NCBI GenBank assembly: GCA_015179025.1
Contig: WHUX01000006.1
Span: 1-64,000 of the forward strand
DNA: 64,000 bases
Direction of reading: 5' to 3'
Source: Terfezia claveryi
Lineage: Eukaryota > Ascomycota > Pezizomycetes > Pezizales > Pezizaceae
Below are positions 10,759 to 21,615 of this stretch, piece by piece; position 1 is the stretch's first letter; every line of letters starts with the position of its first letter. A model generated the notes under the pieces. That model was not told the origin of the DNA, made no database searches, and saw only the letters and a list, made by a program, of their open reading frames with translations. Both the position numbers and the translations under genes were made by a program.

Positions 10759-10904
10759 GGCGACCCCAAAACCCTGAACGTTAGCTTTATCGGGGCAGGG
10801 GCTTTCGCTTACCTCACCAGGAGGCACAAGCTGAAGGCACACGCTCTCTCCATACATGAAGTGAACCTAGAGATTAACAAGATGAGATCCAAGGAGGAGT
10901 GAAA

Positions 10905-12172
10905 TCCATGGTTCCGGGGGAATACATGAATTCATTGACCTGTTCTCGGAAAAAGCAGCAGAAAAGCTTGCCCCCTATCGACCATACGACCACACAATCC
11001 CACTGGTGGAAGGTAAAACCCCCCCTATGGGCCTCTCTATGGAATGTCCCGGGTTGAGCTGGAAGCCCTGAAGAAGTACTTAGAAGAAAACCTCAACAAG
11101 AGCTTCATTCACCATAGCTCCTCACCAGCGGGTGCCCCGGTGCTGTTCGTGAAGAAATCGGACGGCTCCCTTCGGTTGTGTGTTGATTATCATGGCCTGA
11201 ACGAGATAACGGTCAAAAACAGGTACCCCCTACCCCTAATCCAGGAGACATTAGCCAGGCTCTCCAAGGCCAAGTGGTTCACCAAACTGGATTTGAGAGG
11301 AGCATACAACCTAGTACGGATCGCCGAGGGGGAGGAGTGGAAAACTGCCTTCCGAACTCGTTATGGCCACTTTGAGTATAATGTTATGCCTTTTGGGTTG
11401 ACTAATGCCCCGGCCTTTTCCAGCACTTTATTAATGACACCCTGCGAGACTTTCTGGATATGTTCTGTACAGCCTACCTTGACAATATCCTAATCTATTC
11501 GGATACCCTGGCAGAGTACAAAATCCATGTTCGTCAAGTGTTGGAGAAGCTGGAGCAAGCCGGATTGTACCTCAAGCCCAAGAAATGCGAGTTTCATGTG
11601 TAAGAAGTTAAGTATCTGGGGTTAATCATCACCACGGAGGGCATCAGGATAGACCTGCTAAGGTTACCACTGTCCAGGAATGGCAAATCCCAGCGAACCT
11701 CAAGGATGTACAGGCATTCCTAGGGTTCGCCAACTTTTACCAGCGTTTTATCCTGGGATATTCGAAGATCGTAGCCCCCCTCACCGCCCTGACCAAGAAA
11801 GACCGGCGCTTCGACTGGAATCCAGAAGCCCAATCTACCTTCCAGAACCTCAAGGAAGCTTTCTGCTCAGCACCGATCCTGGCCCATTTCAATCCGGACA
11901 GCGAATGTATCGTGGAGACTGATGCCTCTGACTATGTCTCCGCGGGAATCTTGTCACAGTATGTCAATGGGATCCTCCACCCAGTGGTATATTTCTCAAA
12001 AAAGCACTCTCTGGCTGAGTGTAATTATGAAATCTATGATAAAGAGTTAATGGCCATTGTGAGAGCATTCGAGGAGTGGAGGCCACACCTGGAGTCAGCC
12101 AAGGGGATCATCGAGGTGCTATCTGATCATAAGAATCTTGAGTACTTCACCACCACTAAGCTGCTGAACTGA
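10905..12172 (+). pseudogene. Reverse transcriptase and RNase H of the gypsy element, broken
   Basis: RT begins near FIDLFSEKAAEKL and continues with [29 protein letters not shown] and [10 protein letters not shown] in the frame of 11044-11493. It shifts frame near 11425, then reads [11 protein letters not shown] at about 11481-11513. The catalytic YLDD is YLDN here (GAC AAT), a G-to-A change of the second catalytic Asp. A TAA at about 11581 replaces an expected CAA. RNase H ([12 protein letters not shown]) spans about 11909-12170 and ends at TGA where CGA is expected before RQARW. Confidence 0.9.
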
Positions 12173-12361
12173 CGGCAGGCTAGGTGGTCGGAGTTCTTAT
12201 CTCGATTCAACTTCAAGATCAATATCGGCCTGGAAAAGCTGGGGTAAGCCGGATGCACTGACCAGGAGATCAGGAGATCTCCCTAAAGGGGGGGATAAAG
12301 GCTGAAGTACCAAAATTAGGTGGTACTGAAACCTAAAAATCTTGACCTGGCAGCCACTAGC

Positions 12362-12446
12362 CATGCTGATGCTGATATTGATGCTGATGCTGATGCTGAT
12401 GCTGATGCTGATGCTGATGCTGATGCTGATGCTGATGCTGATGCTA
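12362..12446 (+). repeat. (GCTGAT)n hexanucleotide microsatellite
   Basis: About 14 near-perfect GATGCT units. In the element's frame they encode an alternating Ala-Asp tract between RNase H and integrase. Confidence 0.95.
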
Positions 12447-12534
12447 AAGCTGAAGCGAACCCGGAGCAGATCTATTTCTGTGGTTACAACGGGCATACAC
12501 GGAGGACGACCTGGTTAAGTATATAATCACTGCA

Positions 12535-13930
12535 GTGGAGTCTGGACAGCGCCGTCACACCAAGATTTCCCTAGCCGAGTGCACTACTCAGGACGGCCTC
12601 CTATACCACCTAGATCGGCTCTATATACCTGAAGGAGAGCTGCGGATGCAGCTGATCAAGGAACACCATGATACCCTGGCTGTGGGTCATCCTGGGGTAG
12701 CTAAAACGTTAGAGCTGCTAGCTAGGCAATATACGTAGATTGACTAATGGAAGGAGGTGGAGCGGTACATACGGAATTGCCATGTCTACAAGCGTGCCAA
12801 ACCCACCTGCCACGCTCTGTATAGTACCCTGAAGCCCCTAGAAGTCCCAGAACAACCCTGGCAACACCTGACTATGGACTTCGTCACCGGATTGCCGGAA
12901 GACTCGGGATTCAACGCCATCTTGATGGTAGTGGATCGGTTAACGAAAATGAGGCATGTGATACCCTGTCGAGACACCTGCTCGGCCCCCGAATTAGCAT
13001 CCCTCTACCTGGATAATGTCTTCTGTTACCATAGCCTCCCAGCGTCGATTGTCTCAGACCGTGGCCCTCAGTTCATTGTCGACTTCTGGAAAACATTCTG
13101 TGAGCTATTGGGTATTAAGTACACCTGTCTACAACATATCACCCTCAGACTGATGGCCAGTCAGAACGTATGAACACTATCATGAAGCAATATCTGAGGG
13201 CGTACATCAATTACCAGCAGAATAACTAGGTTTCATTGCTGGCCACCTGCGAATTCTCCGCCAACAACCACTTCTCTGAGACCCTGAAGACCTCCCCATT
13301 CATGGCCAATTATGGCTGGCACCCTCAGTTCGTAGACTCCCTGGCACCTCTGCGCAAGGCCAGGGAGAATGCCCTAGCTAAGGAGTTCGCCACGCAGATT
13401 TCTGAACTTCACTCTACCCTGAAAGCCGAGCTGGGATATGCGCAAGCCAGGCAAGCTGAATATGCCAACGGATCACGGTTGCCAGCCCCCAAGTATCAGC
13501 CAGGAGATAAGGTGTGGCTCTCCAGCTGGCACTTCTGGACGGAACGGCCATCTTGCAAGCTCGACCACAAGTTCCTGGGTCTATTCGAGGTGTTGGCTGC
13601 TGTGGGCACTCATGCCTATCGATTGAGGTTCCCCAAGGACATCAAACGCCACCTGGTTGTACACGTATCGGAAATTGAGCCAGCGGCTGACGATCCCCTC
13701 CCAGGGCAGAAACACCCCCCTCCTCCTCCTGTGGTGATCGAAGGTGAAGAGGAGTGGGAGGTTGAAGAGGTATTGGACTCAAGGAAGAGGTACAGTCATC
13801 TGCAATACAAGGTCAAGTGGTTAGGGTACGAGGAGACTACCTGGCAACCTGGGGAAGACTTGGAAAACACATAGGACTTGGTCACCCTGTTCCACCAACG
13901 ATACTCGAGGAAACCTCGCCTAGTTGAATG
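12535..13930 (+). pseudogene. Integrase and chromodomain of the gypsy element, broken
   Basis: H2C2 finger with HHDTLAVGHPG and a damaged second half (CHVY where CHVC is expected, TGC-to-TAC). Core domain: LTMDFVTGLPED, VSDRGPQF, and after a one-base frame change near 13135 [10 protein letters not shown]. Stops TAG/TAA at 12736-12750 and TAG at about 13228 fall where TGG is expected. The chromodomain (EEWEVEEVLDS ... VKWLGYEETTW) covers about 13745-13855. TAG at 13872 shortens the tail, which would continue to TGA at 13929-13931. Confidence 0.9.
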
Positions 13931-14058
13931 ATGTCAGACCTTTTGCATTCTTGTTGTTGTTTGGAGTTGGGGTTCTTGTTTCTACCCTTGTTGTTGTTTT
14001 CTGTGTTGATTTTGCCGGTTATCATGCCCAGGCCTCCTAGTTGCTGGAGCTCCAGCCT

Positions 14059-14071
14059 AAAGGGGGGATAG
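14059..14071 (+). other. Polypurine tract of the gypsy element
   Basis: AAAGGGGGGATAG immediately before the 3' LTR, the expected position of the plus-strand primer. Confidence 0.85.
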
Positions 14072-14584
14072 TGTAACAACCGTGTGTTCAGTTGTCATCA
14101 CCTGCGATCGCAGGTGACAGGTCATTGCCATTGTTGTCTTTGTCATCACCTGCGATCGCAGGTGATGGGTTATTGTTATCGTTACCTTGCTTGGCTTCCG
14201 AGATAGGGAAGCTTATTTCCCCCATTGCCCTAGCCGGGTTATGTATATATAGAGCCTGTCCCTCGTACTGTCATTGGATCCCCATCCAACATCTTGTATA
14301 TCCAATACAGGACCTTGCCTCTCCCAGCGCTTGTGCACCTCCCTTGTGCACCCCCCCTTGTCTCGTGAACTACTCTGCAGCACAGCTGCCTCCCTCCGAC
14401 ACACGTAGCAACTGCCTCCGCGTGTCTCGTGCCCCTTGCCCTCTGCCTCTCTCGCCCTCGCCCTTGCCACCATCCCAGCCTTTTCCCTAGTCACACACGT
14501 AGCGTTCCTACGTGTATATCACCCTAGCCTTGCCCTTGCCCCGGCGTACCCCTTGGTCGCCTTGTCCCCGAAGCCCTCGTTACA
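14072..14584 (+). repeat. 3' LTR (513 bp)
   Basis: Mate of the LTR at 8425-8938. Both palindromes here are intact (14098-14117 and 14145-14166). The differences from the 5' LTR are mainly transitions at CG sites. The element's purine tract AAAGGGGGGATAG abuts its start. Confidence 0.95.
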
Positions 14585-14589
14585 TGCAT

Positions 14590-14881
14590 AAGGGCAAACG
14601 AGGCTAGTCCAAGTCTTCTCTGGCCCTTACTTGACGCCTTCTCGGCCTCTCGAGATCTCTACAATAATGTCAGAACAATATTGGATTACAGGTAGACGAT
14701 CATAGACACTTGTTGGAGTTCTGGTCTTTTATCTGCATTAGTGCTGGTACCGGCCAGACCACCAGACCCGCCAGACACCCTTTGTCTAATGCGGTAGTTC
14801 GCCATCTCATGGAGGAGTAGATAGGCAGTAAGTGTCCTCCTACAGAATTTACTTGTACCTACAAACTGACATCAAGATCAA
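14590..14881. other. Spacer between gypsy element and Plavaka pseudogene
   Basis: No gene seen; presumably the 5' untranslated and terminal region of the Plavaka element, into or beside which the gypsy element inserted. Confidence 0.4.
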
Positions 14882-17800
14882 ATGCAGTGCAAATACTGTC
14901 ATTTTGAGTTTAATAGTGCAGGCCATTATAGTCGACATCTCCGAGTTCAGCACCCCAACCAGCCAGTGATACCTTGCTCTAATGAGCCCATTGTGGACAT
15001 AGTAGAGCCAGTGACAAATTCCAAACGAAGTCGCACCCTCAGCTCAGTGAAGCCACAATCCTCCAAGCGTCCCAAGAGGAGATTGATTTCTACCACACAT
15101 GCTCATGATGACAATAGAGATATGCAGCAGGATATTGCGGACTCCCACGGACTTTTTCTGTCACCCCGGAAATGTGAGCAGGGCTCTCAACGTCTTCCAC
15201 CAGAGCATGCCATAGGCAAAGTTATCAAGGAGTGCATTTTCCGGTATGTTCGAAGCCGGCAGTATAATCCCCTTTCGCCGTTTGCCAATGTGTATGAATA
15301 CAAGTTGGCACGGTTCTTTCATGATAGTAAGATCTCTTTAAAACAGATTGACAAGTTCTTCAAGAACAATCTACTTCCTATTGACCGACCGGAGACCGCC
15401 AGTGTCCAGTTTAAATCTGGCCACACCTGGCGGAATAAGATGCGGGAGCTTATAGACCAACCTCCATGGCATAGGGGAACAGTCGATTTCCACCTTCAAT
15501 ACGGTTGTGCATTCTATTATCGGGACGTTCAGCATACCATAGCATATTTTCTCCAACAGTGGACATTTGCAAGGCATCTGGTATACGAGCCGGTTCAAGA
15601 TTTTAATAAAGGGGGTAATCAAATATATACAGATATGCATACAGGCAATTGGTAGTGGAGAATGCAGGTATGGTCATAGGTCCAGAGATGTTGGGATGGC
15701 AAGCTTACTGAAGACACTGAGAATCCCTCAGATGACCCTCCCAGCAGGTTGTACACTGGTTCCAGTTATACTGATATCGGATTAAACATTTCTCACTAAT
15801 TTTTCTGGGGATAAGAAATTGTGGCCATTATTCATGTCCATTGGCAATATCCCCTCGCACATTCGAAACAAACCCACAGCACAGGCATGGGTCCTGATAG
15901 GCCTTCTACCAATTGGGCTGAAACGCACTAAAGGAATTAAAGGGTTTTCTACTAAGCAGAAGGAATATGATGCACTCAGGGTCCAGCATACAATTTTGGA
16001 AGGCATTTTAAAACCCTTAGTTCACATATATGAGGTATGATAGTGGTTTAAATTTGCAGACAGTGAATATCCGTTACTAACTAATGGTGGTAGGGTGGAG
16101 GGTACGAAGTGGCCTGCACTGATGAGAAAGTCAGAAATTGTGTCCCGATCCTTTCGAGTTGGCTTGCTGATCACATGGAAAATGTGACCATCCATAGTAT
16201 CAAAACAAATCGATGCCCCACATGTATTACTACAAAGCACCAATTGGGCATGCTGTCCAAAAGGCCATATTGCACGCGCGATTATGTGGACTATCAGAGG
16301 CTATTTCAGGCTGGTAATGTGGGCTAGTACGTGCACCAAAATCCAAAGATGGCGAATAACAGCTAACACTCCCAAGACTGGACAGAGAAGGAATGAAACC
16401 ATTACGTAATGCACTATGGACACAGAAGGGCATCATACCACCCCTCATAGTACATGGAGATATTCTGCATAATATCCTACTTGGAGTGCTAAAGCACCTA
16501 ATAGAATGGATTGAGGGGTTTTTACGGAAGCACAAGCGACTCGAGGCTTTTGATAAGATATGGGAGAATATTCCACCGTATCTTGGATACCGTCAACCAC
16601 AAAAGCGATATCAGCAAATCACAATGTGGAGTGGTGTGGAAATAAGGGGTATTAACCGTGTTATTTTGGCGTGCTTTGTGGCTGCTCTGCAGCAAATACA
16701 AGACGTTCCAAGTCTTTCTGCGGCTGGTCAAGCAGATGCCAAGATAGCAATTCGATGTGTGCGAGCTCTCACAGATTTCTGTCTAATGGTACAGTATTGC
16801 AGTCACACACCACAAACAATAGAGTACATGAATCAGTATCTACAAGAATTCCATCAGTTCAGGCACATCTTCAGCGAATTTCAGGCAAGTAAGGCAGATC
16901 GTGGGAAGGCTGCGAAGGCTTCTAAGGATCTGGCAGAGGCCCAGGTATGGCAGGCTACAATAGATCAGTATTTCAAGCTGACGGCCACTCAGAGGGCCAA
17001 AAAAGGTGCAGATGATCGAGAAGAGAGGCAACAAGCAGTCCATGAGATCCTGCAGCAGGGTATGTTAACTTTCCAAAGCTGCACCTTTTGTCGCATTATG
17101 ATTCACAGATAATCGATTTCGGAACTCTCCCCAGTACTCTACCGAGATAACAGAAGCCCTTCACAAGCCCCTGAAGGATGCCTATCGGCGGTCGAACCAC
17201 ATCGACGCAGCCGAGCAAATCTTGGATACCATCTCAAGAGACTATGCAATCCGCATGCGGAACTTAACTTGGTTGTATGGAGTCGTGATATAAATCTCGG
17301 TGCTGACATCTTGGAAATGTTGGCTGACAACGCAGAAGGTGGAGATATATCGGGCGGGAAACAAAAACGGCTTAGTCGACCCGCTGAGCGTCCGACCTTG
17401 GAAGGTAAACAGAGTGCAGAAGGTTCCAGCGGTATGCGACTGTCTTCCCTTGGTAGTATCTTGGGTATATCCGGTCTGGCAGAGTGGTTCTGTGAATATT
17501 TAAGGATGAATATGGACAGCTCAAGGGGTACACCAGACACTGAAAAGATAGGAAACTACAGATCGTATTATTATAATACACTGGTGATTCCTGTTCCACA
17601 GTTCAAGGAGATAGAGAATCAATTCATAGAGTTAGGTGGACTGGGAAAGAGGGTTTCAGGGGGCAGGACAAGTCAAGGGCAGACTGGGTATGGATTTGGT
17701 GGAAAGAGCGTGCACTGTTGGAATTGCAAATGGGTCAACTTGACGGAAGGATGGTTGGGCGGTTAGAAGGGCTGTTCAGTGTTCACGACGAAACGCGGAA

Positions 17801-18027
17801 AGTCCACGAGGTTGCGCTGGTGGTCCTTTTGCGTCTTCAGGGACCAGCAAAGCCAAGTGGGGAGGAGGGAATGATTGGGTAGAACTCAGGGAGGAATAGA
17901 AACGACACATGTGATCCGAATTGCGGACATTGAGGGGATGGCTCATCTTATCCCATTGGAGACTGGGAAAACATAGTTGGTAAACAATAGAATAGATCTG
18001 AATATGTGGAATGAATTATATGCATGA
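14882..18027 (+). pseudogene. Plavaka-type (KDZ superfamily) transposase, degenerate
   Basis: Starts MQCKYCHFEF with a C2H2 finger (CKYCHFEFNSAGHYSRHLRVQH spacing). Blocks typical of fungal Plavaka transposases follow in order: SPFANVYEYKLARFF, SGHTWRNKMRELI, FNKGGNQIYTDMHTGNW (15600-15655), NIPSHIRNKPTAQAWVLIGL, NRCPTCITTKHQLG (about 16210-16250), PPLIVHGDILHNILLGVLKH (16438-16500), and the tail THVIRIADIEGMAHLIPL ... WNELYA ending at TGA 18025. Stops and frameshifts interrupt it at about 15654, 15783, 16040, 17110 and 17764, and a TGG-to-TAG lies near 17975. I did not identify its terminal repeats. The 146-bp satellite starts right after its end. Confidence 0.88.
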
Positions 18028-18059
18028 AATGATAAATGAGCTGTGAGGGTGTACAATGA

Positions 18060-19402
18060 GATCGTAAATATTGGTGACTACGAGAAAATGGATGGGAAGG
18101 GGAAACACCAGACACAAAAGAGACAGCAGAGGGTCCTGGGAGGCAAGGAGTCGGGAAGGCATGTACAGGACGCACAGGGAGGCAAGAGGTCGGAAAGGTA
18201 TGTACAGGGTACCTCGGGAGACAGATGGGAGATTGGGATGTGAGTGGCAGGACATCGGAGGCAGCAAAATATAAGTGTCTCCAAGAGACACTATAGGGCC
18301 GTCAGGGAGCCAGAAAATTCTTGGTAAGGCACAGGATGCCCTCAGAGACAGGAAGTCGGGCAGGTACGTACAGGGTGCCTCAGGAGACAGATAGGAGACG
18401 TGGGAGGCAGCAAAATATAAGTGTCTCCGGGAGACACTATAGCGCCGTCAGGGAGCCAGAAAATTCTTGGTAAGGCACAGGATGCCCTCAGAGACAGGAA
18501 AGTCAGGAAAGGACGTACAAGGTGCCTCGGGAGACAGATAGGAGACGTGGGAGGCAGCAAAATATAAGTGTCTCCGGGAGACACTATAGCGCTGTCAGGG
18601 AGCCAGAAAATTCTTGGTAAGGCACAGGATGCCCTCAAAGACAGGAAAGTTAGGAAAGGACGTACAAGGTGCCTTGGGAGACAGATGGGAGACATGGGAG
18701 GCAGTAAAATATAAGTGTCTCTGGGAGACACTATAGCGCCGTCAGGAGCCAGAAAATTCTTGGTAAGGCACAGGATGCCCTCAGAGACAGAAAGTCGGGC
18801 AGGTACATACAGGGTGCCTCGGGAGACAGATAGGAGACGTGGGAGGCAGCAAAATATAAGTGTCTTCGGGAGACACTATAGCACCATCAGGGAGCCAGAA
18901 AATTCTTGGTAAGGTACAGGATGCCCTCAGAGACAGGAAAGTCAGGAAAGGACGTACAAGGTGCCTCGGGAGACAGATGGGAGACATGGGAGGCAGCAAA
19001 ATATAAGTGTCTCTGGGAGACACTATAGTGCCGTCAGGAGCCAGAAAATTCTTGGTAAGGCACAGGATGCCCTCAGAGACAGGAAGTCGGGCAGGTACGT
19101 ATAGGGTGCCTCGGGAGACAGATAGGAGATGTGGGAGGCAGCAAAATGTAAGTGTCTCTGGGAGACACTATAGCACCGTCAGGGAGCCAGAAAATTCTTG
19201 GTAAGGCACAGGATGCCCTCAGAGACAGGAAAGTCAGGAAAGGACGTACAAGGTGCCTCGGAAGACAGATAGGAGACATGGGAGGCAGCAAAATATAAGT
19301 GTCTCTGGGAGACACTATAGCGCCATCAGGAGCCAGAAAATTCTTAGTAAGGTATGGGATGCACTGAGAGACAGGGAGACAGGAAGTTGGGAAGGTGCGT
19401 AT
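18060..19402 (+). repeat. Satellite array, about 146-bp unit, main block
   Basis: Eight well-kept units can be phased on AAAATATAAGTGTCTC at 18266, 18412, 18559, 18706, 18851, 18998, 19143 and 19290, spacing 145-147 bp. Degenerate units lie from about 18060. Each unit contains the inverted repeat GTGTCTC..GGAGACAC and several GGGAGAC/GGAGACA words. Units appear to alternate between two variants (AGTCGGGCAGG and AGTCAGGAAAGG), suggesting a two-unit higher-order repeat. Open frames across it on both strands result from the near-147-bp period and are not genes. Confidence 0.93.
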
Positions 19403-19407
19403 AGGAT
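19403..19407 (+). other. Target-site duplication AGGAT, left
   Basis: AGGAT is repeated at 23031-23035. Joining the satellite on either side restores a normal unit. Confidence 0.92.
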
Positions 19408-20025
19408 TGTAAAGTGTTGTATGGGGGACTGGACAATCAGATTAGATTAGATAAGGATCCAATCTAATCAGATAATCTCAGGCTAGTAATATATACTACA
19501 AAGTAGATTACTAATAGTGTATTGTTCAGTCTCACTATTAAAGTTATTACCAGTAGCATAAGATTACTGTAATAGGTAAAGTAGTATAGGAGTGCCAAAG
19601 GCACTTAGAAATTAACCAGTGGAACTTCTATATTGATTGTACTCTAACTATGTTCTGAGTTCTAACTATCTGTCCAACTGAAGGGAAATTCAGGGGACTA
19701 TATGTGTTTCCAACGGGGCAGTGCTGGGGCAGTGCTGAGGCAGTACACCATCATCTGACCCTTACATGTGATAAAGATCAGCATCATCTGATCCTCTAGA
19801 TAGTACTTCCAAATACTATCTAGTACAAAATAGGTTAAGTCTTAACTTTAACTTATACATGTGAAAGCATGTGAAAGTATGTGAAAGCATGTGAAATATT
19901 AGCAAGGCAGGCAGCACACAGAATGTTGTGTGTTTTGAGATGCTTGCTGAGTAAGAAAATACATAAGAAATACATTTGTGAGGGAGAGGGTTAGTCATGG
20001 GGTATGAGTAAGCCACTTCCTTACA
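19408..20025 (-). repeat. LTR (3' copy relative to the minus-strand element)
   Basis: 618 bp, reading TGTAAGGAAGTGGC... on the minus strand and ending CAACACTTTACA. Contains AT-rich inverted segments (ATCAGATTAGATTAGATAAGG ... CTAATCAGATAATC) near 19436-19480 and a GTGAAAGCAT triplication near 19860. Confidence 0.95.
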
Positions 20026-20088
20026 TGCCTCCCTGTTTAGATAAAAACTCCATCCTAAGAAATAAACAGGGAAGATGGGTTATGTACA

Positions 20089-21207
20089 TTAGTAGTTAAC
20101 ATTCAACCCATAATACCTATTGTTCCTGTCCATATAGGTACTACTTCCTTCAGCTCCAGTATCATACCTGACATTATTATACCCTTCCTTGAAGTCCCTA
20201 TCAAAACTTGTTTGAGTAAAGAAATGTTTAAGCATTAATTGGGGTATGTCCATCTCTTTTCCTTTGCCTTTGTCAATCTTGACTGCATTAGATGAAACAA
20301 GGGGAGCAAGGACTTTTTTTCTTTCATCATCAAAGCCATTGTCTGACTCATCACCCTCAGATCCAGATCCTGGGTCCTCACTGCCACCTCCAGCCACACC
20401 ACTAGAACTCCTTCTAGACTTCTTGTCAGGAGTCTTACTCTTTTTGGTATGTGTTGGCTTTTTCCTGTCTTTAGGTGGTGGTGGCATGTCTTTTTCAGAT
20501 ATTTCTTCTATATCTGTTTCATAATCCTCATCTTTCTCTTCCTCATACTGCACACTTTTCCCATTACTCTTGCCTCCAGCTTCAAACAGTTTCCTTCCTA
20601 TTTCCTCATGACTTTCTACAGGTTCTGTTATTGGAGGCACTATTTCTGGAGTTTCCAGATCATAAAGGTTACCCATAAGTATCTACTATGTCAGGAAAGG
20701 CCAGTTTAATGCTAGCCATGGAACTCCTTTACATAGGTTATAGGTAGGGTAAGGCCATACTGCCTTTGAGGTAGATGAGAGTTGAAAGTCCATTTGAACT
20801 GACTTGTCAAATTGTTCTTTCTATTGAAAAATCATGAACTTTTTTGCTGCTTCAGCTAATAGTTCCTTTTTTCTTTTTGACAATATGTTGTTTATTGTTA
20901 GGTATATAAATACCTGTGATATCCTTTGGTACCATGATGACTCATTTTTGTCCCAAAAGGCTTTTGTTGCAGGAGGTGTTACAATCCTTACTTCAGGCAT
21001 TGATGAATTAGGCCCAATGACTATTTCCCTTGTTTCTATTTCTTTTTCTGGAATGTCTTTCCCAGCTGGAACTTTCTTTTTAGGGGTATTGACTAATTTA
21101 GCCTTGAGTGCTTCTAGCTCCTCACTTGTCATTGCCTTTCTCCTGCCTTTCCTAGCTCTTCCTCCTCCTTCTATTACACTAGTACTTTTTTGTTTAGGAG
21201 TCTCCAT
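20089..21207 (-). pseudogene. Gag-like ORF of the minus-strand LTR element, three in-frame stops
   Basis: Two open parts, 20821-21207 (METPKQKSTSV...) and 20089-20676 (MGNLYDLETPE...), lie in one frame. One stop near 20821 and two adjacent stops near 20687-20692 separate them. The N-terminal part is basic (RARKGRRKAMTSEELEALKAKL) and carries WYQRISQVFIYL. The C-terminal part has an acidic stretch (DEDYETDIEEISEKD), a Lys/Ser-rich stretch (KKPTHTKKSKTPDKKSRR), a Gly/Ser linker and a Tyr/Asn-rich end (YMDRNNRYYGLNVNY). No zinc knuckle is seen. Calling it gag rests on position only. Confidence 0.5.
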
Positions 21208-21394
21208 GTCTATCAGATATTATACTACTGATTCCTTGGACTCTGTTTCTTCTATTCCTACTTTCTTTAAGGTGGATCCTGATGAGGAAGGATCTACTTC
21301 TTATCAGCTTCCTTCTTATCCTCTTTCTGTTGCTTCTGATACCAAGGTTGACTATGGTAAGGGAGAGAGGAGCATCAGGAAAGAAAATAGTTTG

Positions 21395-21615
21395 TCTCCA
21401 GTGTCTCTAGAGACTGTATTGCCACTAGAGACAAGGCGTGTCTCCACGATTGGCAGAATGTCTCCCAGTGTCTCCAGGAGACACTGGGAGACACTGGGAG
21501 ACATATGGGAGACACTCAGGAGACACCTAGGAGACATAAAAGACACAAAAGACACCAGAGACAACCCTGTCTCCTGGAGACACCACCTGGCGTCCCGATA
21601 CCACTTTTTTCTTGC
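21395..21615 (+). repeat. GTCTCC/GGAGAC-rich module inside the LTR element
   Basis: Dense GTCTCC, GGAGACAC and CTAGAGAC words on both strands, ending GGAGACACCACCTGGCGTCC followed by CGATACCACTTTTTTCTTGC. A closely matching end occurs at 23140-23190, the right end of the satellite outside the element. Confidence 0.85.

Larger units (their letters stand above)
8425..14584 (+). mobile_element. Complete Ty3/gypsy (chromodomain) LTR retrotransposon, inactive
   Basis: Bounded by LTRs at 8425-8938 and 14072-14584, both TGTAACAACCG...TTACA, and flanked by TGCAT at 8420-8424 and 14585-14589. The internal order is gag with a zinc knuckle, aspartic protease, RT, RNase H, integrase, chromodomain, polypurine tract (14059-14071). 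Numerous stops and frameshifts and a mutated RT catalytic site mean this copy cannot make its own enzymes. The intact boundaries and target duplication show it inserted as a unit and decayed by substitution. Confidence 0.95.

Noticed and set aside
18342..19450. Several ORFs of 65-129 codons on both strands of the satellite
   Set aside because: They repeat the same peptide because the unit is close to 147 bp (49 codons); no start context or domain, and units of 145-146 bp break them.
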